Shown here one piece after another: positions 42,683-59,207 of a stretch of 64,000 nt of DNA. The DNA is from Macrotrachela quadricornifera (Eukaryota > Rotifera > Eurotatoria > Philodinida > Philodinidae), in NCBI GenBank assembly GCA_022393335.1, contig JAJEKB010000381.1, forward strand, positions 502,550-566,549, given 5' to 3'. The translations under genes were made by a program, and so were the position numbers. A model generated the notes under the pieces. The model saw only the letters and a program-made list of their open reading frames with translations, ran no database searches and was not told where the DNA came from. Positions within the stretch are counted from its first letter, which is position 1, and each line of letters opens with the position of its first letter.

Positions 42683-45239
42683 TTAAATAAGTTTTGATTC
42701 ACTTCCATACATTTGAATAGTTTGTGTAGTAGGTTTTGATATACGAAAACGTGTACCATCAACAGGTATTTCAGTTTCTTGATGAATTGTTATTGGAGAA
42801 GTATTTGATTCAGGCATTGAATTATTTCGAGAAAAATGACTTTGATTTTTTTTACTTTCTTTTTTAGATAATTGTTGACGATGTTGACCATTTAATTGTG
42901 TTTGGGAATTTTTATTTGTTTTTCCAAATGGATGTGAATTTGCTGAATGTGATCGATCATAGGTTATTGGACATAATGTAATACGACGTCGTTCTCGTTC
43001 ATAAATAAATAATTTATGCCATTTTGGTGGTAAAATTTCAATAATTCCTTGATAAAATGTCATATTTTCTTTATCTGTTGATGATAGACATGCAGCTGAT
43101 GGTTGTAAACGATATAGATCATTAAATATTGATGGTACTTCTTGACACATATCAATAAGATCAGTAACAAGAAGTCGTACTTTTTCTCTACTATCATAAT
43201 TTGTTAAATCATAATCATCTTTATTAAATATATCAAGATCATATTCTTTTGCAAATGTTTTTAAACGATATAATCTTCGTCGTGATTCAATATCATTAGA
43301 TAAAAAATTATTTTTATTATTAACTGATTCTAAATCAGTATTTATTGATGATGATGATAATGGTGTTTGGTGTAATTGATTATTATGTGATGATGATGGT
43401 GATTTAAATGTTTTCCATCGATTAATAATTGATTGTGCTAATTGATTTTGATAAGAATCAGGTAATATTAAATCTTTTGAATTAATATCATCTTCATGAA
43501 TTGTTTTATTATAATCACGTGCAACTTTAACATCATAATGAAAAAAATTTTCGATTTTTTCATTTGTTTGATGTAATGGAACAACTTCTTTTATACGTAA
43601 TATAATTAATGCCATTATTATAATACATATTATATTAACTATTGTAAGTAATAAACTACAACAAGCTAATATAGCTGATTCATTTGAAAGATTACATGTA
43701 TAAAGTGGAATATAATTGTTATTAACATATTTTCCACAATTTGAATATGAATAAAATTCTTTATCTGTATCATTTAATGTAGAATATTGCATAATAGCTA
43801 TATTTGGAAATATTTTTCCAAGTAATGAATAAGCAAAAAGAAGTCCACAATTAACAGCTGGTGGAAGAAGAGAAGCTAGAAAATTATTATAATATATTAA
43901 AAAATCTTTTTCAATGAAATAACCTACCTGAAATAGCAACACCAACAAGTGAACCTAATAAAATAAGAATTGTTCTTTTCTTTTTTTAATTAGATTATCA
44001 AATATTTATATTACCAGTATTTCCACCAAGTACTGAAAGTGCAACACCAGCTCCACTAGGTAAAGCAATAATTATTCCAACCCATAATCGTTTTATATCA
44101 CCACGTGATTTCATTTCTGATGTTGGAAAACTTGATGAACCTCCCCATTTTGTTTCAAAATATGTTGTAAATAATCTATTTAAATCGAATTCAATTTAGA
44201 TAATATTTTATTTTTAAAAATTTTTTACCCTAAAATAAATCCACATGTGATACAAACAATTAAACCAATAAATTCACTTTGACAACTTTGTTGTCTTAAT
44301 GAACGATCACGTACAGAAAGACCAAATACAATACCTAAAATTGGATTCATTAATGGACTAACAAGCATACTTGCAACAATAATAACAGTTGAATTTTCTA
44401 ATAAACCAAATGCAGCTAACATTGAAGCAAGACATATAAGAAGAATAAAATCAAATGATATTGCTGATGATGCTCGAATACTAGCAACAACTTCATGTAC
44501 CATAAGTCGAGCTCGTACACTTTTTTTAAAACCTGATTCTTGAATACGTTTACGAATTCTATGTGATAAACTATGATCATTCGATGGTGATTCATTTAAT
44601 TGATTTATATCAATATCGTCATTAATAAGTGATGATTTATTATCAAATATATTATTAATATTTTCAGTTGAATTTAATAATGAAGTTAAACCATCTTTTT
44701 CATTATTTAATCCTTGTAAAACAATAGTTGTTGGTAAAACAAATATTTTTGTACCATTACTTTTACCAATATTTAATCTTGTTAAATCTTGTAACGTACG
44801 ATCACTAACAAAACCATATTCAACATAGAATGTTATTTGAAAAATTTTTTTATTATCAGATATTAACCATACTGGTTCAATATCATTTCTTTGAGCAAGA
44901 TAATTTCGTAATAAACTACATATTGATAATGGACATGATTGTTCATGTGTTAATGATAATTTATGTTCAGTTTTTCTTTCAATTAATGAATTAATTGCAG
45001 GTGGTTGAGGAAGAGGAATGGCACCTGAAGCTACCAATGCAGATAATGTATCGAAGGGTACCTTTCAAAAAAACACCAATTATGAAAACTACTAATATAT
45101 ATCTATATATGTTAAAAATACTTACTACTGTAGATTCTTGTTTAATATCATCTACTGTTTCTGTAGTTGAAGTAATAGATTTTTCTACCTCGAAATCATT
45201 TGGTATAATAATAATAAAAAGTGCATAATCATTTGACAT
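42683..45239 (-). CDS. DUF389-family multi-pass membrane protein
   Basis: Five exons (45126-45239, 44229-45061, 44015-44175, 43928-43954, 42683-43875) give 775 residues. The core matches DUF389, a family common in bacteria and found patchily in invertebrates and protists: SFDFILLICLASMLAAFGLL, STVIIVASMLVSPLMNPILG, LWVGIIIALPSGAGVALSVL and GSLVGVAISASLLPPAVNCG, followed by two more helices. The pattern of alternating helices and small-residue loops suggests a channel or transporter, but no substrate is known to me. The C-terminal 300 residues after the last helix are hydrophilic and unlike bacterial members. Nearly all of the LVGVAIS motif is carried by a 27-nt microexon. Introns and base composition match the neighbours, so any lateral transfer would be old. 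Confidence 0.8.
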
Positions 45240-45758
45240 AATTGATTATCAAATAGAATAACTGAAAAAGAAAAATTCTTATGTACTACTTGATTTATAT
45301 AACTTTAAACTCGTGTCTATCTAAATTATTTTCTCTGTATGGCAAAATAACCTAATGGTAGCATTATTATACTATCAATCTCTTAACTTATCTGTCATTC
45401 AAGATCTTACAAGCCTATGCAATTTAGTTATAGCCATACACCCATTCGTATTTACGTCAACGATAGCATAATATAATTTGGTTGTTCTCATCGCTGGATA
45501 ACCCAAATATTACACTTTCGTCTTATTATCCTATACAACCTTTCGTCTATTATAGTACAGGATAAAATTAGATGATATATTTCTTTTCATATATACTTCT
45601 TAGTAAGATTAGTATCCGTATTTAATGTATCTTTGTTGAGTTCTTTTACTTTCTTTTCTTTGTCACACAAGGTCTTATTACTTAGAGTAAAGAACAAAAA
45701 AAAAAAGAGGAGAAGAAAAAAAACTAATAAAACAAGCAATTAAATGAGTTCGTCATTA
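45240..45758. other. Intergenic region between the DUF389 gene and ferritin
   Basis: No exon seen. Likely holds the DUF389 promoter and the ferritin 3' end, with a short purine-rich tract near 45690-45722. Confidence 0.4.
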
Positions 45759-46331
45759 TTATGGTGTTTTCACTTTTTTCTTTCGTAAATCTTGATCCAT
45801 CATTTGTAAAAGAATTGTTGAATTATCCGAATTTCGTTCAATACGTTTAACCAAATCATGCATATATTTCAATGCTAATGTTTGTTCTTCAAGCATTACT
45901 TGTTCAATAAAATGAACAGTTGCATAATCTTTTTCATTATTGGCTGCTAAACGTACTTCAATAAGATTATCGAATACTTGTTTTTCCATTTGTTCAGCTG
46001 TTTGAATCATTTTTGTAAGATCTTCTGCTGTTGCCATATTATCATCAATATGAATATCATATAAAAGTAATTCACGATTACGTACATTATAAAAATCAAT
46101 TAATTTTTTACCATGATCACGTTCTTCTTCAGCTGAATCAAAGAAAAAATCTGCAAAACCATGATAAACACCTCGTGATGCTAGACGATGTGCAAATGTT
46201 AAATATGTATTTGAAGCAAGAAATTCTTTTTGTACTTGGACTTCATAAACATTTTTTAAACCTGCACCATATATTATTGGTAGAAAAAGTACGATTATAA
46301 TACTGCTGACAAACATAGATGATGACACCAT
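45759..46331 (-). CDS. Secreted ferritin subunit, intronless
   Basis: A single open frame of 190 residues without introns, unlike every other multi-domain gene nearby. It starts with a signal peptide (SSIIIVLFLPIIYG), so the subunit should enter the secretory route, as in insect secreted ferritins and snail yolk ferritin. The ferroxidase-site residues of H-type chains are present: Glu in QKEFLAS, the Glu/His set in SAEEERDH, Glu in QMEKQV and Gln in FIEQVMLEEQ. It should therefore oxidise Fe2+ and store iron in a 24-subunit shell. The C-terminal tail is very basic (RKKKVKTP). No iron-responsive element (CAGUGN hairpin) was found in about 150 bp upstream, consistent with secreted forms. Confidence 0.9.
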   Translation of the reverse strand: MVSSSMFVSSIIIVLFLPIIYGAGLKNVYEVQVQKEFLASNTYLTFAHRLASRGVYHGFADFFFDSAEEERDHGKKLIDFYNVRNRELLLYDIHIDDNMATAEDLTKMIQTAEQMEKQVFDNLIEVRLAANNEKDYATVHFIEQVMLEEQTLALKYMHDLVKRIERNSDNSTILLQMMDQDLRKKKVKTP

Positions 46332-46553
46332 GTCGAAAAGAGCGACTAGTTTATGTAAAATGAAAAATGTAAAAGAAAAAAGAAAGAGCTACTGATATCT
46401 CTTATCTTATATTACTTAGCATTTAGACACCTTGTTATCAGAAGTACAGCTGACTTTACACAATCATATGATATTCATGTAAAGAAGAAAAAAAATGAAA
46501 CCAAATGATTTATTATTTCAAAAACAAAAAAAGAAAAAAATAACATAGTTTAT
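46332..46553. other. Short intergenic region, ferritin promoter
   Basis: About 220 bp between the ferritin start and the stop codon of the upstream cyclophilin gene. It must include the ferritin promoter and the cyclophilin 3' end; no element was recognised. Confidence 0.4.
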
Positions 46554-47463
46554 CTAAGAACTAGCAATTAAATCATTATAAGAACCTAATTGTTCGTGTG
46601 TAAGTTCATATTTTGTAGTATCAATTAAACCACAATCATCAATAGCAATATATTTTTTTGGAATACTTGTACCTTTAAATGTATCCAATTCGCCTAATTC
46701 ATATACGAAATCCTTTATAAAAATAAAATAAAACATATAAATATTTGAATAATGATAATCAAAATAAAAGAAAAAAATAAATAAATTTTTGTTTTTATCC
46801 TTACCATTCCTGAAATAACTCGTCCAAAAACAACATGATGACCATCAAGCCATCGAGCAGGTACAAGTGTTATAAACCATTGTGAACCATTTGTATCTTT
46901 TCCATAATTTGCCATTGATACCCAACCAGGTGAACGATGACTTAAAATAAAATTTTCATCAATAAATTTATCTCCATAAATACTTTTGCCTATGAAAATA
47001 AAATAATTTTAATAAAGAAAAAAATATTTTATATTTACCTCCAGAACCATCTCCATTCGTAAAATCACCTGTTTGAATAACAAAATCACGAACAATACGA
47101 TGAATAGGTGTACCTTTATAACTATATTTATCCTAAATAATAAATTTATAAAGAATAATACAATTTTAAAAATATTATTTTTTAAAAACTTACCGCTCCC
47201 CGTCGAAGACCTTTCGTAATTGTTATGAAATTAGTAACAGTCATAGGACAAATTTCACCAAATAATCCAATAACAATACGTTCTGTTCTAGTTGGTGCAG
47301 ACGATAATTTATTATCTCTTACTGAAATATTGAACCATGCTTCATGTGTTACATAAAATTTTTCTGGACGTTCATCATCATAAGTATATCCACCACCCTG
47401 TGCTTGAATAACAATTATTTGTTGAATAAATGAGAATAGAAACAAAGCAAAAATCAATAACAT
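46554..47463 (-). CDS. Secreted cyclophilin-type peptidyl-prolyl isomerase
   Basis: Four exons (47194-47463, 47039-47132, 46805-46989, 46554-46712) give 235 residues. A signal peptide ([20 protein letters not shown]) comes first, then about 40 extra residues ([20 protein letters not shown]) before the cyclophilin fold. Catalytic and proline-pocket residues are kept: Arg and Phe in [14 protein letters not shown], Gln in GSQWFIT, and Trp and His in [11 protein letters not shown]. It should speed prolyl bond rotation in the secretory pathway. It resembles cyclophilin B, but it ends in IASS, with no KDEL-like retention signal, and so may be exported or carried with a partner. The C-terminal extension (about 30 residues after YIAIDDCG) is also not typical. 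Confidence 0.9.
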
Positions 47464-48408
47464 TTTCTTTTTACTTTATAATTATTAATAATTGAAAAAC
47501 TAAATAATTGTTTAATATATATATATATATTTATGTTAAATAAAAATATTACTTACTTTATTTTATTGTACTCGAATAAATGTATGAAATCAAAGAGCTA
47601 GACTAGAATCAATTTATAGTCAGAAATATAATTGACGACGTGGCAAATTGTCAAGATGATACCATCCTGATATGCTCAAGAACCTACTTAAGCCTAAAAT
47701 ATTGGCCTTCAGTTGAAATGATATGCCAACGTGGCAATATTATTTCATTTCGAAACAACAATCAATTGAATACAATATTATTCTCGCAACTTATCTCTAT
47801 AAAAAGAGAATGATTGTATATTGTTGTATTATTATATATCTTTTCTTCTTTTTTCTTTTTTTAATAAGTTCCCTATTGTTTTTTTTTAAAATCTTACTCA
47901 TTCTGTTTTCATATAATATAACATTTCAAATTTCTCAAATGACGCTTATATGCGTCTTAATAGATATAATGATGAGACACTCTTTTTCGAAATCATCATT
48001 TTTTCAATCACATGATTTCGGAAAAGAAAAAGTATCATCGTTTTAAATAAACGAACACACACTGTATGAAAAAAAAAGGGGGAGAAAAAAGAGACAGAAA
48101 TAGAATGAAAGAAACATTGAAATAAACAAAAAAGAAAAACTTTTGTTTTAAATTGGTAGAAGACCGTTGGAGAATTGCTGTTAGCAAAGAAAGAAAAAAC
48201 AAAACGAAAACTAATCAGCGCCGGTCCGCTTAAGTATATGTATATGAAATGAAACGAACATAACATTGAACAATCAAACAAAGAGCGAAAAAAAGAAAAC
48301 AGCTTTTTGTCAAAAAAAAGGATATCATGTATGTAATGTATGATAGTTGATGAATGAGATTGTGCGTCATAATGAAAGATGTTAGTCATTTGATTTTGAA
48401 AATTTTTT
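47464..48408. other. Intergenic region between cyclophilin and DDX3
   Basis: No exon recognised. It includes an (AT)n run near 47515-47530, a pyrimidine-rich tract near 47840-47890 and a purine-rich one near 48067-48100. It should contain the cyclophilin promoter and the long 3' untranslated region of DDX3. Confidence 0.45.
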
Positions 48409-52046
<3,638 letters not shown>

Positions 52047-52049
52047 CAT

Positions 52050-52997
52050 ATATTAATACCTGTTTTTTAATTTTTGTTATTTTTATTTGTTAAGAAGGGA
52101 AAATTATTGATGTTAAAATATTTTTTTTTGTCTAAAACTTTAACTAAAAAACAAAAATATTGAGATAATTTATTGAAAATTAATTGAGATTTTGAAAAAA
52201 AAATACTTTAAAATAATAAAATTCTTATTATAAATATGAAATAATTATTATTTGAACCTATAAACTGAACGACCTAATATTCCCTCTCTTTTCCATCTTC
52301 ATTTGTTTGTTTATTCTCTTTTCTCTCTCTCTCCCTCTCTCTTTCTCTCTCTCTCTCATCATCTCATCATCTTTGTCATCTGCCAATGTAACAGAGAATT
52401 GTTGAAAAATAACAATTGTATAGAATTATTTGATTTTTATTAAAATATTAACCAATTATTACATGTTTATTGGGTTCCTTAGAAAAAACATAATAAAAGA
52501 GCAAAGGAAAAACAAAAACAATAATATAAGATAGAGGACGCCACATATCGAGCATAAGAATAATTTTTTTTCTTATTCTATTCATTATTATTATCCATTA
52601 ATTATTTCAATTAATTAATCAATAATTAATACAAGATAATTCATTACTACTTAATTGAATATTAATTAAATTATTTTATTCGATTAATAGATTATAGTAT
52701 GAAAATAGTAATTATTTATTGCGTCAATTAGTTTATTTTATTAATTTCTTTTTTCATACACCGGTATCATTTGACAACATTTATGACTGTTCACGTTTCA
52801 AAAAAACAAAACGCAATAAAATTGATAAGCAAAAAGTACTGAAATAGCAAAAGATGGATTTATGCGTATAAAGGAAGCAAAGTACTTTAAAGAAAAAAAA
52901 ATGACTGTATTGAAAAGTTCAGATCTGTCTAAAATAGCAGTTAAATTTTTTTAAATAAATGTTTAACAAAAAAAAAAAACACGGACAAAAATTTTAA
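52050..52997. other. Intergenic region with CT microsatellite
   Basis: No exon recognised. It separates DDX3 (starting to its left) from the Kidins220 stop. A (CT)n microsatellite with a few TCATC units runs from about 52318 to 52376, followed by A+T-rich DNA with repeated TTAATTA-like words. It probably holds the DDX3 promoter and leader. Confidence 0.5.
52318..52376. repeat. (CT)n microsatellite
   Basis: Nearly pure CT dinucleotides with a few CCCT interruptions, ending in CATCATCTCATCATC. It lies about 270-330 bp upstream of the DDX3 start codon and may be in its leader or promoter. Confidence 0.8.
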
Positions 52998-55900
52998 CTA
53001 CACATCTGTTTTGTTTTCATTCAGTTTTTGATTTAAATCAGAGTTCAAAAGTAACGGTTGTTCCTCATTATCATTCTTATTTGTTTCATTTTGATCTTGA
53101 CGACGTCCTGTTTCAAAAAATGTTGGTGATAATGTTACTGAATTTGGTGATCCAGGATTTTCTGTATCTCCTTCATTATTAGTTGTTGTTTGAGATTGTG
53201 ATAGAGAACTTAATGGAAATATATCTTTAACATGTGTAATTGTTCGTGTTGTTGATTCAATAACACCAAATGTACTTTCATTTGAAGCAATACCAGATCG
53301 AACAAGAGGAATGAGGAATTTAACATTTTTTGGTGCTGAAACAATTGATACAAGATCATTAGCAGCACTACGTGCTTCATCAATAGTACTATTTGTTGTA
53401 TTTGGTGATGTTGATGACATTAATCGATTAAGTGCAGCACCAAGTATACTATTTTCAGTATAAAATTGATATTCATTATACGAATCATTATTAGGTCGAT
53501 TTTGATTATTATGAATATTACTATTTTTATTATTATTATGATTATTATTATTATTATTATTATGAATTATTGTTGATGAATGTTGATATCGAATTTGATA
53601 TTGAGAACGACTGAAAAGAAAAATTTCAAAATAAAATTGAAATTTTATATAAATAAAAATATTTTTTGTACCGTTCTTCATCTCGTTTAGTTTCAACCCA
53701 ATTATGAAATAATACCCAATCACCAAATGTCATTGAAATAATCTTTTTAAAAAAGAAAAAAATAAATTTTTTTTGTGATATGTTTTTACCTGTTTAAGTT
53801 CATCAAGATTACATGTTGCTAAAACTCGACCACTTATATTATATTCATTTATATCTTGAATATAAATTTGTATCATTGTTGTTTTTAAACCGACAATATC
53901 ATTCTTTAAACAATCACATACATCATTCACAGACATTTGACTTAATAATGGTGATAAATCTATCTTTTATTTTTGAAGAAAAATAAAAATATATAAAATA
54001 ATTTATTAAGAAAAAAAAATATATACTTTAAGATTTGTTGATTCACTTGGTTCAGAATGTTTTTGATTAGTTGGTGATTGCATAGTAGGTGCTGATGTTG
54101 ATGAAATAGTTGATGTTCGCATTTGACTATCTTCATCATCAGTTCGTTTTTTCATTGGCATTTGAGAAAATAAACGATGTGATAGAAAATCAAACGAAGG
54201 ACGATGTTGATTTCCTAGGAAACAAAAAAAAGAAAATCAATAAACAAAATAAATGAATTAATTTTGAAAATTATCTTTATAAATACCCATAATATCTGGT
54301 CCACCAACACTAAATCTTGGATGATATGCACTCTTACGTCGTGACATAGGTACTTGTTGGCCAAAACCACCACGTCCAGCCATACTAAAAAAATGAAATA
54401 TAAATAATTGAAAATAAAAATCAAGCTTTAAATAGGAATAAATAAAATTTTTTGAAAAAAGATATTTTATTCATGCAATAATGAGAATAATCTCAAACTC
54501 TTATAACTTTACCATTGAATACAATGACAATAATAAGTATCCCTTAATAAAAATAAATTATATGGTTATCTTACGATTAAGGATTTTTATTTTGTTTTTT
54601 TTTTTTAATTTTTCTTTTTACTTACGTTGAATCACGATGAGAGAAATATCTTGAAGCATCACCACTAATGAAACCATTTTCATCAATATTATTCATATAA
54701 AAATAAGTTGCTGATTCTATTAATTAAAAGAAAAAAAATAATATTATTCAAACAAGACGAAAACAATATACCTCGAATGAGTTTATTTAAATATGGATCA
54801 AGATTACATGTACATGGAAGAAATTGTTTTAAATCAGTAACATTTAAAACAGGTTCACCTCGTTCTAAACAAAGATCAAATTTACGTCCATTACGATCAA
54901 GTTCTAAAAGAGGATCATTTGATGTTGGAATATATGGTTTTATTCTAAACAATATATTTATTCATATAAAATCATAGAATTAATATATACTTCTCATATA
55001 AAATTCTTAATATTGTATCTTCTGGATATTCTTGTTCATGATCTTCATAATAAACAATAATCCATGAAATACGATATGGCCATTGTTCTACTAAATATGA
55101 CCAACATCCAAGACGTTTCCAACTAAATAATACTTGATTAGCCCGAAGTAATCGGCCTGTCATAGCAATTATATTGATAAGACGTTGAAGAATTCTTGGA
55201 TTAATATCAAGAAAATAATCAGATTGTAATAATTGATTAGTTAATTCTGATGTTGTTACCTAATAAATAAGAAAAAAAAAAGGATTAAAGAGAGGAATAA
55301 ATATATATATTAATTATACTGGTTTAGTATTAGTTAATGTATCTCGTCGTTGTCTACGTCGTTTGTTTTTTGGAAGTTTATTAGGTGTTATTGATTTTGC
55401 ACTTACATCAAGAGTTGATGTTCCATTCGTAAGAGTCTAGAAAAATTTCATAGAAATTATATTTAAAAAAAAACAAACTTTAACTAACATTTTGTCTTTT
55501 TTTTGGAAATCCATCAGCATTTTTTCTTAATTGTTTTGTTTTACTAATATTTAATTGTAAATAAATTGGAAGTTGAATAATTGAACGTAAATAATCATGA
55601 CCATTAACACTAGTATCAAAACCTTGATTTTGTGCAGTTACTGATGATACTGTCATTGATGTTGATAAATCTTGCATCATTTTATGTGGATCACAAACAA
55701 TTAATGTTATAAATGGATCATTTTCTTTTGTTAAAAGTACATGTACTTGCTAAAAAATAAAGATATGATAAATTATTCTATATTTATTTATTAATTTACA
55801 TCAAGTATTTGAAGAATACGTTGTTGTTCACAAACATCTAAACCATCAATAAGAACAACAAGACGAGTATTAATACTAAGAAAAGCTTCCACACATTTGA

Positions 55901-58900
55901 TAATATATGATAATTGAGTAACCTAAATATACAAGAAAAATAACTAAATTTGATTTTAATGAATAAATACAGTTTACCTCTTTTTTAAGACGATAAATTG
56001 AACTTTCATTAAGACGTGATGAACGATCAGAAAATTTCATTATTTTTGTTTTAGGTGATTTCATTAATCCAATTAATAATCGTAACCATGTACCACAACT
56101 AACTAATATTGAAACACCTAATAAACTAATTAATATAACATAAGCCATGTTAATTGAACGATGAATTGATGGAATTCCTATGATAATTTCAAAAATATTT
56201 CTTTTATTAATTTTATATTTTACAATCCTTACCTTTAAATAATGCTAGACTGCCTATAGCTAAGACAAGAGAAATTTGAATCATAACAAAAATGAATGCT
56301 GGAATGCAACACATATATCGAAATCGATGACGACTTAAATCTAATTTATAGATTAAAATATAATATAGATTAATAAATAAATATTTAGTTAAAACCTTTG
56401 GAATGAAGTGCACGACAAAGACGTGTTGCTACAAGACCAAATGCTTCTTCTATATTTGTTGATAACTCAGCTATCATATCAGCACTTGCTTTTTCACCGT
56501 CAACTGTTGAAACTTTTCCATATTCAGTAAAAATAAATCTAATAAATACAACCATATATATGTATATTTTTTTCTTCAATTTTCAAAATATACTTCATTT
56601 TTTGACAATCAATTGTATCATTTGTTTTTAAACGACGATGTGCATAAGGATTCATAAAAAGAACTTGAAGTAGAAATCTTAAAATTTGTAAACGTTTCTT
56701 TATAAATTGTGTTATATTAGCAGTCCATATATAATCTTTATGTCGAAGAAGATAACGAATAAAAAAAAGAAATATTAATGAAATAATAATTAAAGTAACA
56801 CCAAGTGATATGCCAACAATATAATGCACTGAAAAACCAGTTAGAAGACCAATAATTATTGCCACAATAGTAATAACTGACAGAAGTAATGGTGAATATT
56901 TCATAGTTGGAAAATCTTAAAAAGTCACGTATGAATACATCAAAACAAAATAAATATTAAATAATATACCTGTTAATTGAGCAAATCCGTACATTTCATC
57001 TAGAAAAGAATAAATAAAACTAATGAATAATTATAATATAATATATAGAAAAATTTAACCTTTTAGATGTGTTAATAATGCTGATTTTCCACTGCCCCAT
57101 TTTGCATAAAGACCCTATATAATAGATTTAAAAAAATAAATACAAATAAAATCATTACTTACTACAGTGATTGGAGTTCGAAGAGATGGTTCACTTAAAA
57201 TTTCAGATAATGCTGATGAATATAGATCATAACCAAGAATAGAATCATCATTCAAATTTAATGTTCCTATTTATAGAAAAAAAAGAAATAACCAATTAAT
57301 TTTTTCTATTTTATTAAAAATAAAAATACAAACGTTGTCCAAAAATCGTTGTTAAAATACTCTTTTGTAGACTAGCATCAATCTTATATGGTGTTTCACC
57401 ACGTTTATTAGGTCGATATAAATATTTCGAATGACGAGGATTTGAAAGTAATATATCAGCAATATCTCGACTACGATTACGTAAAGCAATATGTAAACTA
57501 TTATCTCCATACTAGAGAAAAATGATTAAATAAACTTAAGAAAAGAAAAGAAAAAAAAAGAAAAACTCTACTCGATCAGTGGATGATACTTTAGCACCAT
57601 ATTTGACAAGTTCATAAACAATAGCAACACGTTTTCGTTTAGTAGCTAATAAAAGTGGTGTATCATCATCTTCACCACCTCCAACTTCAACATCTGGATT
57701 GAATTGAAGTAAATATTTAACTACATCAAGTCGACCTCGTTCAACTGCCCACCAAATAGCTGTTTTATTTTCCTTTAATATTTTTTTTTAAATAGATCAA
57801 AATAAACAATCGAGTTTTTATTAAACTTACAGCACCAATAGCATTTATATCAGCATGATTATCGAGTAGTATAGCAACACAATCTTCTTTTCCACCTTTA
57901 ACAGCAGAGAAAAGAACTGGATCGCCATTCTAAATAAATAATAAGAATTAAAATTTATTATTTATAATTCATACTTTATCAGCTGTATTGACATAAGCAT
58001 GACGACGAACAAGTTCAGCAACAATATCAGTAAGACCTTGTGCACATGCATGATTCAATGGTGTTTGTCCATCCTATTAAAATTTATTTAATAAAAATTA
58101 TTTATAAATTTCTCATCATTTTTACCTTATCTTGAATTTTAATATCAATTGCTCGACTTTCAAGTAGACGAAGAACTGTTTCTGCATGACCACCTTTTGT
58201 TGCAGATAATAAAGCTGTCATATTTTTCATTCCAATATTATTAACACTAGCATTATGTTTTAATAATAGATCAACTATTTTCGTATGACCTAGAAGTAAA
58301 ATAAAATTAATATTACAAATAAATTTATTTATCTAATACATACCACGTCGACTAGCCCAAATTAATGGAGTTGTATTATTCTTATCGCATAAATTAGGTA
58401 ATGCACCAGCTTGAAGTAATGATGCAACAATATCAGTATGATTTCGTCCTGATGCCCAACTTAAACTTGAAATTCCATGTTCATCTATTGCATTAACATT
58501 AGCACCACAACTTAATAAGTATTCAACAACTTTTTTATGTCCTTGATAAGATGCCCACATTAAAGGAGTAAATTGTCCCTAATTAATTAAAATAAAAATT
58601 AATATGATTATTCTTTTTGTATTTCAAAATATTCTAGCCTTACACAATCACAATGTTCAATTTGTGCATCATGTTCTACAAGAATACGAACAATATCTAA
58701 ATTTCCATTTTGAGATGCATTTAATAATGCTGTCCAATTATCCTTAATGATTAAAATATTTTCTTAATTAGACATAGATGATATTAAAGTACTTTCTTCT
58801 TACCACATCGTCTGCATTTACATCGGCATGAGCTTCAAGAAGAACTTTTACACATTCAAAATGATTACATCGAGATGATAAAATAAGTGCTGTTTGTTGA

Positions 58901-59060
58901 TCCTAAATAATACAAATAGAAAAATGAACTAAAAATTTTTTTCTTTTATTTTTACTTCATCACGTGTTTCTAAATCAATTCCATGTTCAATATTTCGTTT
59001 AACAGCATTAACATCTCCATTTTCTGCATCGAGTAAAAATTGACGAAAAACATTTGCCAT
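52998..59060 (-). CDS. KIDINS220: Kidins220/ARMS scaffold (ankyrin repeats, KAP NTPase, SAM-like domain)
   Basis: More than twenty short exons; roughly 1,450 residues by my reading. The start is [16 protein letters not shown] at 59060. About eleven ankyrin repeats (57400-59040) come first, for example [20 protein letters not shown]. The KAP P-loop NTPase domain follows, with Walker [15 protein letters not shown] (about 57066-57116) and Walker [15 protein letters not shown] (about 55810-55870), and four membrane helices inserted between them (56060-56900), as in the vertebrate protein. Then come a Ser/Asn-rich stretch, a SAM-like domain ([12 protein letters not shown]...[17 protein letters not shown]...[11 protein letters not shown], 53640-53936) and a low-complexity tail ending KTDV, a class I PDZ ligand. 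In vertebrates it links neurotrophin and ephrin receptors to MAPK signalling at the plasma membrane. Confidence 0.95.
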
Positions 59061-59207
59061 CAAGTTTTATCTAAAAACAAAAATAAAATATATAATTATT
59101 GTATTTTTTTTGTCTTATCAACAGCATAAAACTGATATCAATCTTTATTACGTATGCACAATAAATAAAAAAACAACATAAAACAACATTTATTTCTTTC
59201 AAATATA
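59061..59207. other. Short spacer between Kidins220 start and the next stop codon
   Basis: About 150 bp, very A+T-rich. It must hold both the Kidins220 promoter or leader and the 3' end of the upstream gene. Nothing else seen. Confidence 0.4.

Noticed and set aside
46332..46480. Search for an iron-responsive element before ferritin
   Set aside because: No CAGTG loop with a suitable stem was found; ATCAGTAGC is not a match.
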